DNA of 64,000 nucleotides from Sinorhizobium sp. RAC02 (GTDB taxonomy: Bacteria > Pseudomonadota > Alphaproteobacteria > Rhizobiales > Rhizobiaceae): the NCBI RefSeq assembly GCF_001713395.1, contig NZ_CP016450.1, forward strand, positions 124,001 to 188,000, given 5' to 3'. The translations under genes were made by a program, and so were the position numbers. Below are positions 26,515 to 35,191 of the stretch, piece by piece (position 1 is the first letter of the stretch; each line of letters begins with the position of its first letter). Below the pieces are notes generated by a model. It saw nothing but the letters and a program-made list of their open reading frames with translations, was not told the DNA's origin and did not search any database.

Positions 26515-27718
26515 TTTTCCCCTTCACCGGCTCCGTCTTCGGCTGGCCGAACAGGCTGGCGACGATCTGTTCCCGTTCGCGCCAGAGCGCCGGCAAGGCC
26601 AGCAGCGCGATGCAGACGACGGCAATGGTCGTCTTGGAAAGCTGTGAGAGCTCCGGTGTGCGCCCGTCCACATAATAGACCGCATAGACGATGGCGACGT
26701 GCCAGACATAGACCTGCAGCGAATGGCGGCCGAGAAGGCGCAGGAAGCGGAGCGTGAAGACGGTGGTGACACCGTTTGCCAGCCTGCGGACCCACATGTT
26801 GTGGTGTTTCGGCCCGGCGATCAGCAGCCAGGTGAGGCCGATGGCGACGGCGGCGAAGTTTATCAGATAGACCGGGCCGAAATCCGCGCGGATTTCCATG
26901 GTCGCGAACTTGTCGAGCACCGACTGCGGCAGCAGATCCCAGGCCGTGATGATGCGCAGCGGCAGGAAGAACAGGCAGATGGCGAGCGCTGCCTTCGGCA
27001 GAAGCGTCTTTTCCGGCGCAAAAATCCGCCCCCAGTCGATCTTGTCCTGGGCGGTCATGGCGCCGATGACCATCGCGGAGAAGAAGACGATCTGCCAGCC
27101 GAGCATGTTGAAGCTGGCGCGGATACCCTGCTCGTCCGAACCCATGACGAGGCTGTTGAGGGGATCGGTCACGAAGCGTTGCAGGCCGAGCTGCGCCGCC
27201 ATCCAGACGATCAGGGAACCTGCCAGCACATGCGCCCACTTTCCGCGCAGGCAGAGCCAGACGAGCGGCGGCGCAAACAGCATATAGACGATATATTGCG
27301 GCAGGATGTCCATGAATGTCGGCTGGAACAGGAAGGTGGCAATCGCCGCCAGCCGCAGCGGCTGATCGAAGTTCGTGTAGCCGAGCCAATTGTACCAGAG
27401 CTTGTAGGCATCCGGCAGGACCATCTGCACGATGAGAACCGCCATCACCGTGCCCATGGCATAACGGTAGAGCTCGAAGGCGCGGTTGCGCAGGAGCTGC
27501 CGGCCGGTTTCATAGCCTGACTTCAGCATCTTGCGGGCGTAGACCATGCCGATCAGCAGGCCGGAGAGGAAGACGAACCCCTGTGCATCCTCGACAAAGG
27601 CGAACTGGCGATGGTTGACCTCCATCATCCAGTAGCCACCGACAAAAATCAGGTGGTTGATCAGCATGAAGACGAGGAAATAGCCCCGCATGCCGTCTAT
27701 GATTTCAAATCGCTTCAA
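26495..27718 (-). CDS. OpgC-like membrane acyltransferase
   Basis: About 407 aa with ten or so hydrophobic segments, acyltransferase_3/OpgC type. It begins KRFEIIDGMRGYFLVFMLINH, the diagnostic OpgC start, with conserved His in MLINHLIFVGG and HSLQVYVWHV. Family members add succinyl groups to periplasmic glucans, important in rhizobia at low osmolarity. The start chosen is TTG at 27718 with GGAG eight bases upstream; GTG at 27742 would be longer. It overlaps the end of rutR and is not part of the pyrimidine pathway. Confidence 0.8.
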   Translation of the reverse strand: MKRFEIIDGMRGYFLVFMLINHLIFVGGYWMMEVNHRQFAFVEDAQGFVFLSGLLIGMVYARKMLKSGYETGRQLLRNRAFELYRYAMGTVMAVLIVQMVLPDAYKLWYNWLGYTNFDQPLRLAAIATFLFQPTFMDILPQYIVYMLFAPPLVWLCLRGKWAHVLAGSLIVWMAAQLGLQRFVTDPLNSLVMGSDEQGIRASFNMLGWQIVFFSAMVIGAMTAQDKIDWGRIFAPEKTLLPKAALAICLFFLPLRIITAWDLLPQSVLDKFATMEIRADFGPVYLINFAAVAIGLTWLLIAGPKHHNMWVRRLANGVTTVFTLRFLRLLGRHSLQVYVWHVAIVYAVYYVDGRTPELSQLSKTTIAVVCIALLALPALWREREQIVASLFGQPKTEPVKGKTTPAAR

Positions 27719-27795
27719 AACATGCGCTCCGTCGATACTCACCGTGCGCCCCAACGGGGCCGCAACGCACGAGGCGGCGGATCGTTCCGAAAAAA

Positions 27796-28713
27796 TCAAT
27801 CCGGCAGGAAGGCCATCAGGGCGAGGCCGCAGGCCGTGACGAGTGCGCCGGCGAGCACCGGCAGGCTCGCCCAGCCGTGACCGAGCAGACCTTCCAGCAG
27901 GATGATGAAGCTTGGCGTGAGGTAGCCATAACCGAGCACCTTCGAGGCCGGCAGGCGCATCGAGGCATATTGTAGGAGCAGGAAGGTAAAGGCCGTGGTG
28001 ACGACGGCTAGATAGGCGACGGCGGCGTAGACGGCCAGCGGCAGGGCGGAGAAATCCGTCTCAAGAAGGCCGCGAATGCCGGGTGGCACCAGCCAGAGTG
28101 CCGCGCCGACCGTCACCCAGAAGCCGAAGGCGACGGCGGGTTCGCCGCGGTCGAAGCGGCGAATCAGAGGCACGTAGAGGGCGTGGCAGATGACGCCCGC
28201 GAAGAAGATCATCTCGCCGGTGCCGATATCGAAGGACAGGATGGCATCGATATTGCCGCGAAAGATCACCCAGACCGCGCCTGCGGCGGCGATGAGCAGG
28301 CCGGCAAGTACGCCCGGCCGGGTCTTCTGGCCGAGCACGGGCAGCGCGAAGCCGGCGCTCAGCAGCGGCATCAGGGTGAAGACGGCGCCGGTCGCGATGG
28401 GGCTCGTGAACTCCAGTGCGGTGAACATGGTCAGCATGTAGATGGCGATGAGGCCACCGAGGAAGAGGAAGCGCCACACCTCTTTTGGCCAGACGGCCGG
28501 CACCTTGAAGGCGCCGAAGGCGAGCGCGGCCATGACGATGATCGTCAATATGTAGCGCCAGAGCGTCAGCGGTTCGGCGTCCATGTAGCGCGCCGCCAGC
28601 CCGCCGAAGGAGAAGGAACCGGCGATCAGCACCGAGAAGAGCAGCATGGCGAGATGGCCCTTGAGCTTTTCACGGCCCTTGGCATGATCGGAAAGGCCCA
28701 CCCGGGCGGGCAT
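27796..28713 (-). CDS. EamA/DMT-family permease
   Basis: 305 aa, ten hydrophobic segments in two EamA repeats (first half SFSFGGLAARYMDAEPLTLWRY, second half YLTPSFIILLEGLLGH). ATG at 28713 (MPARVG) chosen; an in-frame GTG lies seven codons earlier. Substrate unknown; members export amino acids, metabolites or drugs. Its 3' end is 77 bp upstream of the OpgC-like start on the same strand. Confidence 0.87.
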   Translation of the reverse strand: MPARVGLSDHAKGREKLKGHLAMLLFSVLIAGSFSFGGLAARYMDAEPLTLWRYILTIIVMAALAFGAFKVPAVWPKEVWRFLFLGGLIAIYMLTMFTALEFTSPIATGAVFTLMPLLSAGFALPVLGQKTRPGVLAGLLIAAAGAVWVIFRGNIDAILSFDIGTGEMIFFAGVICHALYVPLIRRFDRGEPAVAFGFWVTVGAALWLVPPGIRGLLETDFSALPLAVYAAVAYLAVVTTAFTFLLLQYASMRLPASKVLGYGYLTPSFIILLEGLLGHGWASLPVLAGALVTACGLALMAFLPD

Positions 28714-28851
28714 ACGTTTCGTCAAGAAAATCACCCTATTGTCTGCGGCGCGGTCGGGTCATAGACCGGTACGCGAGAGCGCGCCAGCCCCACACGAAAG
28801 CCGCAATCGCCGGCCATAGGCCGGCGACACAGCAGAGGACAAGCAGAGACG

Positions 28852-29484
28852 ATGGCCATCGGCTTCAGGGACACGGACCGCAAGACGAGTGAATTGCTCG
28901 AAGACATCATCCACTCGATCAAGGGCGAGCACATCACGCTGCGCGATCTTTTATCGATGATGGGCGAAAGCGGCCTGCTGCTGCTCTGCGCCTTCCTGTC
29001 GTTGCCGTTTCTCTTTCCCGTATCCATTCCGGGCGTGTCTACAGTGTTCGGTGCCGGCATCGTGCTGATCAGTGCGGCGATCACGCTCAACCGGCTGCCC
29101 TGGCTGCCCCAAAAGGTCGCCGACCGGCGGCTGGAAAGCGGCAAGCTCCGGCCGGTGCTGGAGCGCGGGGTAAAATTCCTGCGCCGTTTCGACCACTTCT
29201 TCAAGCCGCGGCTGACGGGTTTGACGGCCGGTGTGGTGATGAACCGCGTCAACGGCCTGGTGCTGATGGGGGCCGGCATTCTGCTCATGGCGCCGCTCGG
29301 CCTCATTCCCTTCTCCAACACGCTGCCCGGCGTCGCCATCCTGCTGCTCGCCGCCGGCATTTCGCAGCGTGACGGACTGGTGGTTCTCGGCGGCTACGTG
29401 ATGGTCGTGCTGACCATCGTGTATTTCGCGGGGTTGGCGCTCCTGGCTTATAGCGCGGGGCAGAGTTTCAACGTCTTCGGGTGA
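28852..29484 (+). CDS. exoD: ExoD-family exopolysaccharide-synthesis-associated membrane protein
   Basis: 210 aa with four or five hydrophobic segments. Conserved ExoD blocks are TLRDLLSMMGESG, LPFLFPVSIPGVS and PLGLIPFSNTLPG. In S. meliloti exoD mutants have altered exopolysaccharide and alkali sensitivity; the biochemical role is not known. ATG at 28852; an 8-bp perfect inverted repeat (CGCCGGCC / GGCCGGCG, 28808-28826) sits just upstream. Convergent with an Lrp gene. Confidence 0.87.
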   Translation: MAIGFRDTDRKTSELLEDIIHSIKGEHITLRDLLSMMGESGLLLLCAFLSLPFLFPVSIPGVSTVFGAGIVLISAAITLNRLPWLPQKVADRRLESGKLRPVLERGVKFLRRFDHFFKPRLTGLTAGVVMNRVNGLVLMGAGILLMAPLGLIPFSNTLPGVAILLLAAGISQRDGLVVLGGYVMVVLTIVYFAGLALLAYSAGQSFNVFG

Positions 29485-29542
29485 GTTCCGGCTTGAGCGT
29501 TTCAGCCCGACCGCAGCAAATCAGCAAAGTCTCTCCGACGGT

Positions 29543-30016
29543 TTAAATCGGCAGCACGGCGTCGGGCTTTACATCCCCCACCGATGCATAGGTGTGGGTT
29601 TCTCTTACGCCGGGCAAAGGCAGGATCACCCGCTCTAGAAAGTCCTGAAACAGCGACATGTCGGCAATTCTCGCCTTTACGAGATAGTCAAAGCCGCCGA
29701 TGACCATGTGGCATTCCAGCACCTCCGGCGCCTTCGAGATCGCATCGGAAAACCGCTCGAAAATATGCGGCGCCGTGTGGTCGAGGCGGACCTGTATGAA
29801 CACTACGGTGCCGCGGCCGATCTTTTTCGGATCGAGAATCGCCCTGACGGCCTTTACGTAACCCTCGCGAAACAGACGCTTGACGCGCTGGCTGGCGCCA
29901 GTCGGGGACAGGCCGACCCGGTTGGCCAGTTCGAGCGTGGTGCGGCGTCCGTCTTCCTGAAGGAGCCTCAGCAGGCTGCGGTCGATCGTGTCGAGATCCG
30001 TGAGTTCATGATTCAC
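29543..30016 (-). CDS. Lrp/AsnC-family regulator
   Basis: 157 aa: N-terminal HTH (DTIDRSLLRLLQEDGRRTTLELANRVGLSPTGASQRVKRL, residues ~7-50 in short pieces of the family pattern) and C-terminal RAM/AsnC ligand domain (VLECHMVIGGFDYLVKARI). Feast/famine regulators of this size usually respond to an amino acid. Divergently transcribed from an EamA permease across a ~128-bp AT-richer gap, a layout typical of an Lrp regulator controlling an amino-acid exporter. Confidence 0.9.
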   Translation of the reverse strand: MNHELTDLDTIDRSLLRLLQEDGRRTTLELANRVGLSPTGASQRVKRLFREGYVKAVRAILDPKKIGRGTVVFIQVRLDHTAPHIFERFSDAISKAPEVLECHMVIGGFDYLVKARIADMSLFQDFLERVILPLPGVRETHTYASVGDVKPDAVLPI

Positions 30017-30144
30017 GCTATTTCATCCATCGCATGGTGATTTTCACTTCAGATGCAGAAATTCAATATATTTAGCCACGCTCGATCGAGCAATAGCATG
30101 TGACTTCCACGGGACAGTCCCGTTCCGCCAAGAGGGAGGCAAGC

Positions 30145-31041
30145 GTGCGTGTTGCGACGATCGGAGAATATGGTGGCAGCAAACGGCTGGCACTTCTGGC
30201 AGGAATTGTGTTCGTCGCGATCACCACCATCCAGTTCGTTGCCGCCCGCTTCAGCCTGCGCGAACATCTGACGGCGGCCGATATCGTGGGCCTGCGATTT
30301 GTCGGCGCTGCCCTCGTCTTTTTGCCGGTGTTATGGACGACCGGCACCGGAAAGCTGAGGGCACTCGGCTGGCGGAAGGCCGTACTTTTGGCCCTTTTGA
30401 CGGGCTTGCCCTATCCGCTGATCATCAATCAGGGGCTTACCTATGCACCGGCGAGCCACGCCGCCGCCCTGTCGCCCGCCTCCATCCTGTTCTTCTCCTT
30501 CGTGTTCTCGCGCATCGTGTTCAAGGACAAGGTATCCGGCGCGCGCAAGGTCGGCATTGCCGCGGTCATCGCGGGGTTACTTCTTTTCGTGTTTCACGCA
30601 GGTGCCGTCGCAGGCGACACGCTGCGCGGCGATCTGCTGTTCGCAGGATCGGGGATCATGTTTGCGGTCTATGCGGTGCTGGTGAGGCTCTGGTCGCTCG
30701 ATGCGGTGACCACGACCATCGCCGTCGTCCTCTTCTCCTGCCTGCCGCTTCCTCTGCTGCACGCTCTGGCGCCGAGCGGACTGGCAACGGCATCCATGGC
30801 CGAGATCGCCACGCAATTGGTGATCCAGGGTTTTCTTGCCGGTGCGGTTGCGGTGGTGCTCTACACCTACGTCGTTCGTCAACTGGGCCCGCAACAGGCT
30901 TCGCTGTTCATGCCGTGTATTCCGGTGGCGACGGCGGTGGCGGGCATGGTGGTGCTCGGTGAAACACTCACGCCTTCCCAGGTCATTGCAATCGCCAGCA
31001 TAACATTTGGAATGGTCTTCCCGATCCTGAGAAAACGCTGA
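30145..31041 (+). CDS. EamA/DMT-family permease (likely amino-acid or metabolite exporter)
   Basis: 298 aa with two EamA repeats, about ten helices (second repeat: LGPQQASLFMPCIPVATAVAGM, VVLGETLTPSQVIAIASI). Starts at GTG 30145, decided by a perfect GGAGG five bases upstream; an earlier in-frame GTG at 30100 has no such site. Divergent Lrp gene suggests control by a small-molecule-responsive Lrp protein. Substrate not readable. Confidence 0.86.
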   Translation: MRVATIGEYGGSKRLALLAGIVFVAITTIQFVAARFSLREHLTAADIVGLRFVGAALVFLPVLWTTGTGKLRALGWRKAVLLALLTGLPYPLIINQGLTYAPASHAAALSPASILFFSFVFSRIVFKDKVSGARKVGIAAVIAGLLLFVFHAGAVAGDTLRGDLLFAGSGIMFAVYAVLVRLWSLDAVTTTIAVVLFSCLPLPLLHALAPSGLATASMAEIATQLVIQGFLAGAVAVVLYTYVVRQLGPQQASLFMPCIPVATAVAGMVVLGETLTPSQVIAIASITFGMVFPILRKR

Positions 31042-31067
31042 CTTCCTTACTATTCTCCCCACGAAGC

Positions 31068-31102
31068 TCGATCGCAGAACGTGATGTCCTGCGATCGATT
31101 TT
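31068..31102 (+). terminator. Terminator-like hairpin between EamA permease and preA
   Basis: Perfect 10-bp stem TCGATCGCAG / CTGCGATCGA with an 11-nt loop, followed by TTTT. It lies 27 bp after the EamA stop and 12 bp from the convergent preA stop, so it may serve both directions. Confidence 0.7.
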
Positions 31103-31113
31103 GCGAGAGAAGG

Positions 31114-32427
31114 TTACTCCGCTGCCTGTTTGGCCATCGGGTTGTTCGGGTGCGTCGTCCAGTTGGCGTAGTTCGGATCGACCACCTTGCCAGTGCGCTG
31201 GTCCAGCACGCCGGGTTCGAGACCGACCATGGTGATGCAGTTTTCGACCGGGCAGACGTTGACGCAGAGATTGCAGCCGACGCATTCGTCTTCCATCACC
31301 TCGAAGTGTCTCACGCCATCGACGAACTGCGTGATCGCCTGGTGGGAGGTGTCCTCGCAGGCGATGTGGCAGCGGCCGCACTTGATGCAGGCATCCTGGT
31401 CGATATGGGCCTTGGCGATGTAGTTGAGGTTGAGATACTGCCAGTCGGTGACATTCGGCACGGCGCGGCCGCAGATGTCATCAAGGTCGCGGTGGCCCTT
31501 GGCGTCCATCCAGCTCGACAGACCGGTGATCATTTCCTGCACGATCTTGAAGCCGTAGGTCATGGCAGCGGTGCAGACCTGCACGTTGCCGGCACCGAGC
31601 ACCAGGAATTCGGCGGCATCCCGCCATGTGGTGATGCCACCGATGCCGGAGATTGGCAGGCCATAGGTTTCCGGATCGCGGGCAATCTCGGCCACCATGT
31701 TGAGCGCGATGGGCTTCACTGCCGGGCCGCAATAGCCGCCATGGGTACCCTTGCCGCCGACCGTCGGGTTCGGAGCGAAATTGTCGAGATCGACGGAGAC
31801 GATCGAGTTGATCGTGTTGATCAGCGACACGGCATCCGTTCCACCGGCCTTGGCGGCGCGGGCGGGCTTGCGCACATCGGTGATGTTCGGCGTCAGCTTG
31901 GTGATGACCGGCATGCGCGTATACTGCTTGCACCAGCGTACGACCATTTCGATATATTCCGGCACCTGGCCGACGGCGGCACCCATGCCGCGCTCGGACA
32001 TGCCGTGCGGACAGCCGAAGTTGAGCTCGATGCCGTCGGCGCCGGTCTCTTCCACCAGCGGCAGGATCGCCTTCCAGCTCTCCTCCTCGCAGGGCACCAT
32101 GATCGAGGCGATGAGCGCCCGGTCCGGCCAGTTCATCTTGACCTGCTTCATTTCGCGCAGGTTGGTATAGAGGTCGCGGTCGGTGATCAGCTCGATGTTG
32201 TTCAAGCCGAGAAGCCGGCGATCGGCGCCCCAGATCGCGCCATAGCGCGGGCCGTTGACGTTGACGACCGGCGGGCCTTCCTCGCCGAGCGTCTTCCAGA
32301 CCACGCCGCCCCAGCCCGCCTTGAAGGCGCGCTCGACATTGTAGGCCTTGTCGGTCGGCGGCGCGGAGGCGAGCCAGAACGGGTTGGGCGATTTGATGCC
32401 GACGAAATTGTTGCGAAGATCAGCCAT
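31114..32427 (-). CDS. preA: NAD-dependent dihydropyrimidine dehydrogenase subunit PreA
   Basis: Catalytic FMN subunit that reduces uracil/thymine to the dihydro form, first step of the reductive pathway. 437 aa: a DHOD-like barrel with the catalytic Cys in NFGCPHGMSERGMG, then ITKLTPNITD and GIGGITTWRDAAEF, and a C-terminal bacterial ferredoxin domain with two [4Fe-4S] sites (CIKCGRCHIAC and CVGCNLCVNVC). It follows preT by 12 bp on the same strand. Together with dihydropyrimidinase and the amidohydrolase it completes the pathway. Confidence 0.95.
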   Translation of the reverse strand: MADLRNNFVGIKSPNPFWLASAPPTDKAYNVERAFKAGWGGVVWKTLGEEGPPVVNVNGPRYGAIWGADRRLLGLNNIELITDRDLYTNLREMKQVKMNWPDRALIASIMVPCEEESWKAILPLVEETGADGIELNFGCPHGMSERGMGAAVGQVPEYIEMVVRWCKQYTRMPVITKLTPNITDVRKPARAAKAGGTDAVSLINTINSIVSVDLDNFAPNPTVGGKGTHGGYCGPAVKPIALNMVAEIARDPETYGLPISGIGGITTWRDAAEFLVLGAGNVQVCTAAMTYGFKIVQEMITGLSSWMDAKGHRDLDDICGRAVPNVTDWQYLNLNYIAKAHIDQDACIKCGRCHIACEDTSHQAITQFVDGVRHFEVMEDECVGCNLCVNVCPVENCITMVGLEPGVLDQRTGKVVDPNYANWTTHPNNPMAKQAAE

Positions 32428-32439
32428 GTCTCATCTCCC

Positions 32440-33801
32440 TCAAGCGACGGCGACGGCGGGCTGCGCACCGGCAGCCAGCATGCGGTTGATGGAATCGGCG
32501 GCATCGCGCCCCTGGGCGACGGAGGTGACCGTCAGGTCCTCGCCGGCCTTCACGCAGTCGCCACCCGCCCAGACATTGGGAACCGAGGTGCGACCTTCGG
32601 AATCGATGACGATCCGGCCGCCGGACATGGCAAGCGAACCGAGGCCGGAGGCCTCGAAACTTTGGCCGATCGCCTTGAAGACCTGGTCAGCTGCCAGCAC
32701 GCCGGTCTCGCCGGTGCCGGTCAACGTGCCATCGCGCATCTCGGTATATTCGACCTCGATGCCGGCAACATGCCCATCCTTGGCGATGACGCGCTTCGGC
32801 TGCAGCCAGTGGCGGATCATCACGCCCTTGGAGGCGGCAAGATCCTGCTCGAACGGCGAGGCGTTCATATGCTCCTTGCCGCGGCGGTAGCAGATCGTCA
32901 CTTCCTCTGCGCCGAGCAGTTTGGCCTGCACGGCGGCGTCGATTGCCGTCATGCCGCCGCCGATGATGACGACACGTCGGCCGACCGGAATGGCGGCCTT
33001 GTCCTCGGCCTGGCGCAGTTCCGCGATGAAATCGACGGCATCAACCACACCCGGCAGGGTTTCGCCTTCTGCGCGCAGCGCATTGACGCCGGCAAGGCCC
33101 ATGCCGAGGAAGACGGCGTCGAAATTGGCGGTGAGGTCGGCGAGCGTGAAGTCGCGGCCAAGTTTCAGGCCGTTCTTCACCTCGATGCCGCCGATCGCCA
33201 GCACATAGTCGACTTCCTTCTGGGCGAAATCGTCGACCGCCTTGTAGGTGGCGATGCCGTATTCGTTGAGGCCGCCGGCCTTTTCACGGGCATCGAAGAC
33301 CACGACGTCATGGCCGTTCATGGCAAGGCGATGGGCGCTGGCAAGGCCTGCCGGGCCAGCGCCGACAACGGCGACGGCTTTGCCGGTACGCTCGGCGCGC
33401 TCGTAGAAATGTTTGTTCTCCGTCATAGCGACGTCTGTCGCGTAGCGTTGCAGACGGCCGATTTCCACGGGGCGGTGCTCGGCGGTGTTGCGCACACAGG
33501 CCTGTTCGCACAGTGTTTCGGTGGGACAGACGCGGGCGCACATGCCGCCTAAAATGTTCTGGTCGAAGATGGTCTTCGCCGAGCCGATCGGATTGCCCGT
33601 CGAAATCTGGCGAATGAACAGCGGAATGTCGATGGAGGTGGGACAGGCCGTCATGCACGGCGCGTCATGACAGAAGTAGCAGCGGTCGGCTGCGACCAGC
33701 GCCTCATGATCGTCGAGGCGCGGGTGGAGGTCGGAAAAGTTCGTCTCGTATTCGGCAGGCGCAAGACGCCCCCGATGAATCCCAGATTGCGTCGTTCCCA
33801 T
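32440..33801 (-). CDS. preT: Dihydropyrimidine dehydrogenase subunit PreT
   Basis: NADH/FAD/Fe-S electron-input subunit, 453 aa, GltD-like. N-terminal Fe-S cysteines are CYFCHDAPCMTACP and MCARVCPTETLCEQAC; then FAD motif VVGAGPAGLASA and NAD motif VIIGGGMTAIDAA, ending AGGDCVKAGEDLTVTSVAQG. ATG at 33801. A RutR-like box lies 59 bp upstream, linking it to the pyrimidine operon at 22-25 kb. The C-terminus is Ala/Val-rich and ends two residues after PAVAVA. Confidence 0.95.
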   Translation of the reverse strand: MGTTQSGIHRGRLAPAEYETNFSDLHPRLDDHEALVAADRCYFCHDAPCMTACPTSIDIPLFIRQISTGNPIGSAKTIFDQNILGGMCARVCPTETLCEQACVRNTAEHRPVEIGRLQRYATDVAMTENKHFYERAERTGKAVAVVGAGPAGLASAHRLAMNGHDVVVFDAREKAGGLNEYGIATYKAVDDFAQKEVDYVLAIGGIEVKNGLKLGRDFTLADLTANFDAVFLGMGLAGVNALRAEGETLPGVVDAVDFIAELRQAEDKAAIPVGRRVVIIGGGMTAIDAAVQAKLLGAEEVTICYRRGKEHMNASPFEQDLAASKGVMIRHWLQPKRVIAKDGHVAGIEVEYTEMRDGTLTGTGETGVLAADQVFKAIGQSFEASGLGSLAMSGGRIVIDSEGRTSVPNVWAGGDCVKAGEDLTVTSVAQGRDAADSINRMLAAGAQPAVAVA

Positions 33802-33859
33802 GTTATTCTCCCATTCGCGTGGGCTTTTGAATGACAGAACGGTAACTCAGGTTTATTTT

Positions 33860-33875
33860 TTTATCAAACGGTAAA
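33860..33875. promoter_or_regulatory. RutR-like operator upstream of preT
   Basis: On the minus strand TTTACCGTTTGATAAA matches 10 of 14 fixed positions of the RutR consensus and 13 of 16 bases of the box near the amidohydrolase. It lies 59 bp upstream of the preT start. A further ACGGTAA half-site is near 33840. Confidence 0.55.
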
Positions 33876-34057
33876 ATTTCAAATGAAATGGCGGTTTCTC
33901 AGGTGGTTCAGCGCAGAAAAACATGAGATTTTTGGTTATGTTTTTCTTTCGGCGAGGAGGCCGGGCGTCGAAGGCTGTTCTTGCCGCGGCATCATGTGGC
34001 GTTTGACAGATGACCCGAAAAGATGCAGCAAATCGTGTGAAACAAGCGGGGAATATA

Positions 34058-35011
34058 ATGGCGAAGCGGACGGAAACAGCCGGGCGGCTGGATGATGCGG
34101 CGAGGGCCGGCTGGCTCTACTACGTCGCGGGCCGCACGCAGGACGAGATCGCCTCCGCCATGGGCATTTCGCGCCAGTCGGCACAACGCCTGGTTTCGCT
34201 CGCCGTCGCCGAACGGTTGATCAAGGTGCGCCTCGACCACCCGATTGCCGAATGCCTGGAACTCGGCGAGGCGCTGCGCAAGAAATTCGCGCTGGTGCAT
34301 GTCGATATCGTGCCGAGCGACCCGGGGTCCTCGTCCACGACGATCGGCATTGCCGAAGCGGGGGCGGCGGAAATCGAGCGCTGGCTCAAGAAGAGCGATC
34401 CGATCGTGCTTGCCGTCGGGACGGGGCGCACGCTGAAAGCTGCGATCGACCAGTTGCCGACGATGGAATGTCCGCAGCACCGCATCATGTCGCTGACCGG
34501 CAATATCGGCCCGGACGGCTCGGCTGCCTATTACAACGTCATCTTCTCGATGGCTGACGCGGTCAAGGCGCGGCACTATCCGATGCCGCTGCCGGTGCTC
34601 GTCTCCTCCACCGAGGAGCGTGATCTCCTGCACAAGCAGAGCCTCGTGCAATCGACCTTGCGGCTCGGCCGCGAGGCCGATGTCGCCTTTGTCGGTATCG
34701 GCGAACTCGGCGCGGATGCGCCGCTCTGCCTCGACGGCTTCCTCGACCCGGAGGAAATGGCGCGGCTGATGGAGGAGGGCGCCGCGGGCGAGATCTGCGG
34801 CTGGATGTTCGACCGCAACGGCAAGCTGCTCGACAACAGCATCAACGAGCGCGTCGCCTCGGTGCCGCTGCCGCCGCGCGAGACGACGACGGTCATCGGC
34901 CTTGCCAAGGGCAAGCGCAAACATCTTGCCCTCCTTGCAGCCCTTCGCGGCGGCATGATCAACGGTGTGATCACCGACGAGTCGACGGCGCGTTACCTGC
35001 TTTCGGCCTGA
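34058..35011 (+). CDS. SorC/DeoR-type sugar-binding transcriptional regulator
   Basis: 317 aa: N-terminal HTH (residues ~10-50, YYVAGRTQDEIASAMGISRQSAQRLV) and a sugar-binding domain (VGTGRTLKAAIDQLP, SLTGNIGPDGSAAYYN, GIGELGADAPLCLDGFLD). SorC family members use phosphorylated sugars or polyols as effectors. ATG at 34058 chosen; the longer in-frame upstream start gives a non-homologous N-terminus. It sits directly before the smo operon and is its likely regulator. Confidence 0.9.
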   Translation: MAKRTETAGRLDDAARAGWLYYVAGRTQDEIASAMGISRQSAQRLVSLAVAERLIKVRLDHPIAECLELGEALRKKFALVHVDIVPSDPGSSSTTIGIAEAGAAEIERWLKKSDPIVLAVGTGRTLKAAIDQLPTMECPQHRIMSLTGNIGPDGSAAYYNVIFSMADAVKARHYPMPLPVLVSSTEERDLLHKQSLVQSTLRLGREADVAFVGIGELGADAPLCLDGFLDPEEMARLMEEGAAGEICGWMFDRNGKLLDNSINERVASVPLPPRETTTVIGLAKGKRKHLALLAALRGGMINGVITDESTARYLLSA

Positions 35012-35150
35012 CGCAGGTCCTCCCGGCCGCGTCGAAGCCTATCCACCTCACAGAAATTTCCTAGGAGATTCAAGGCCTGCTGCCGCGCTTTGTGCGATGC
35101 AGCAACGATTGGTCGTTGACTTCTCACGGCATTATGTGGGTAATTGCCCA

Positions 35151-35169
35151 TGAGCTAAGCAAATGCTCA
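35151..35169. promoter_or_regulatory. Putative SorC-type operator upstream of smoE
   Basis: Inverted repeat TGAGC-N9-GCTCA about 22 bp before the smoE start. Placement just upstream of the operon suits repression or activation by the adjacent regulator. No second copy was found near the regulator's own start. Confidence 0.4.
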
Positions 35170-35191
35170 AAACCCTTCTGGGAGGAAGACG

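Noticed and set aside
31081..33552. Very long open frame on the plus strand antisense to preA and preT
   Set aside because: High-GC shadow of two well-supported enzymes; its translation is His/Asp/Arg-rich with no domain pattern.
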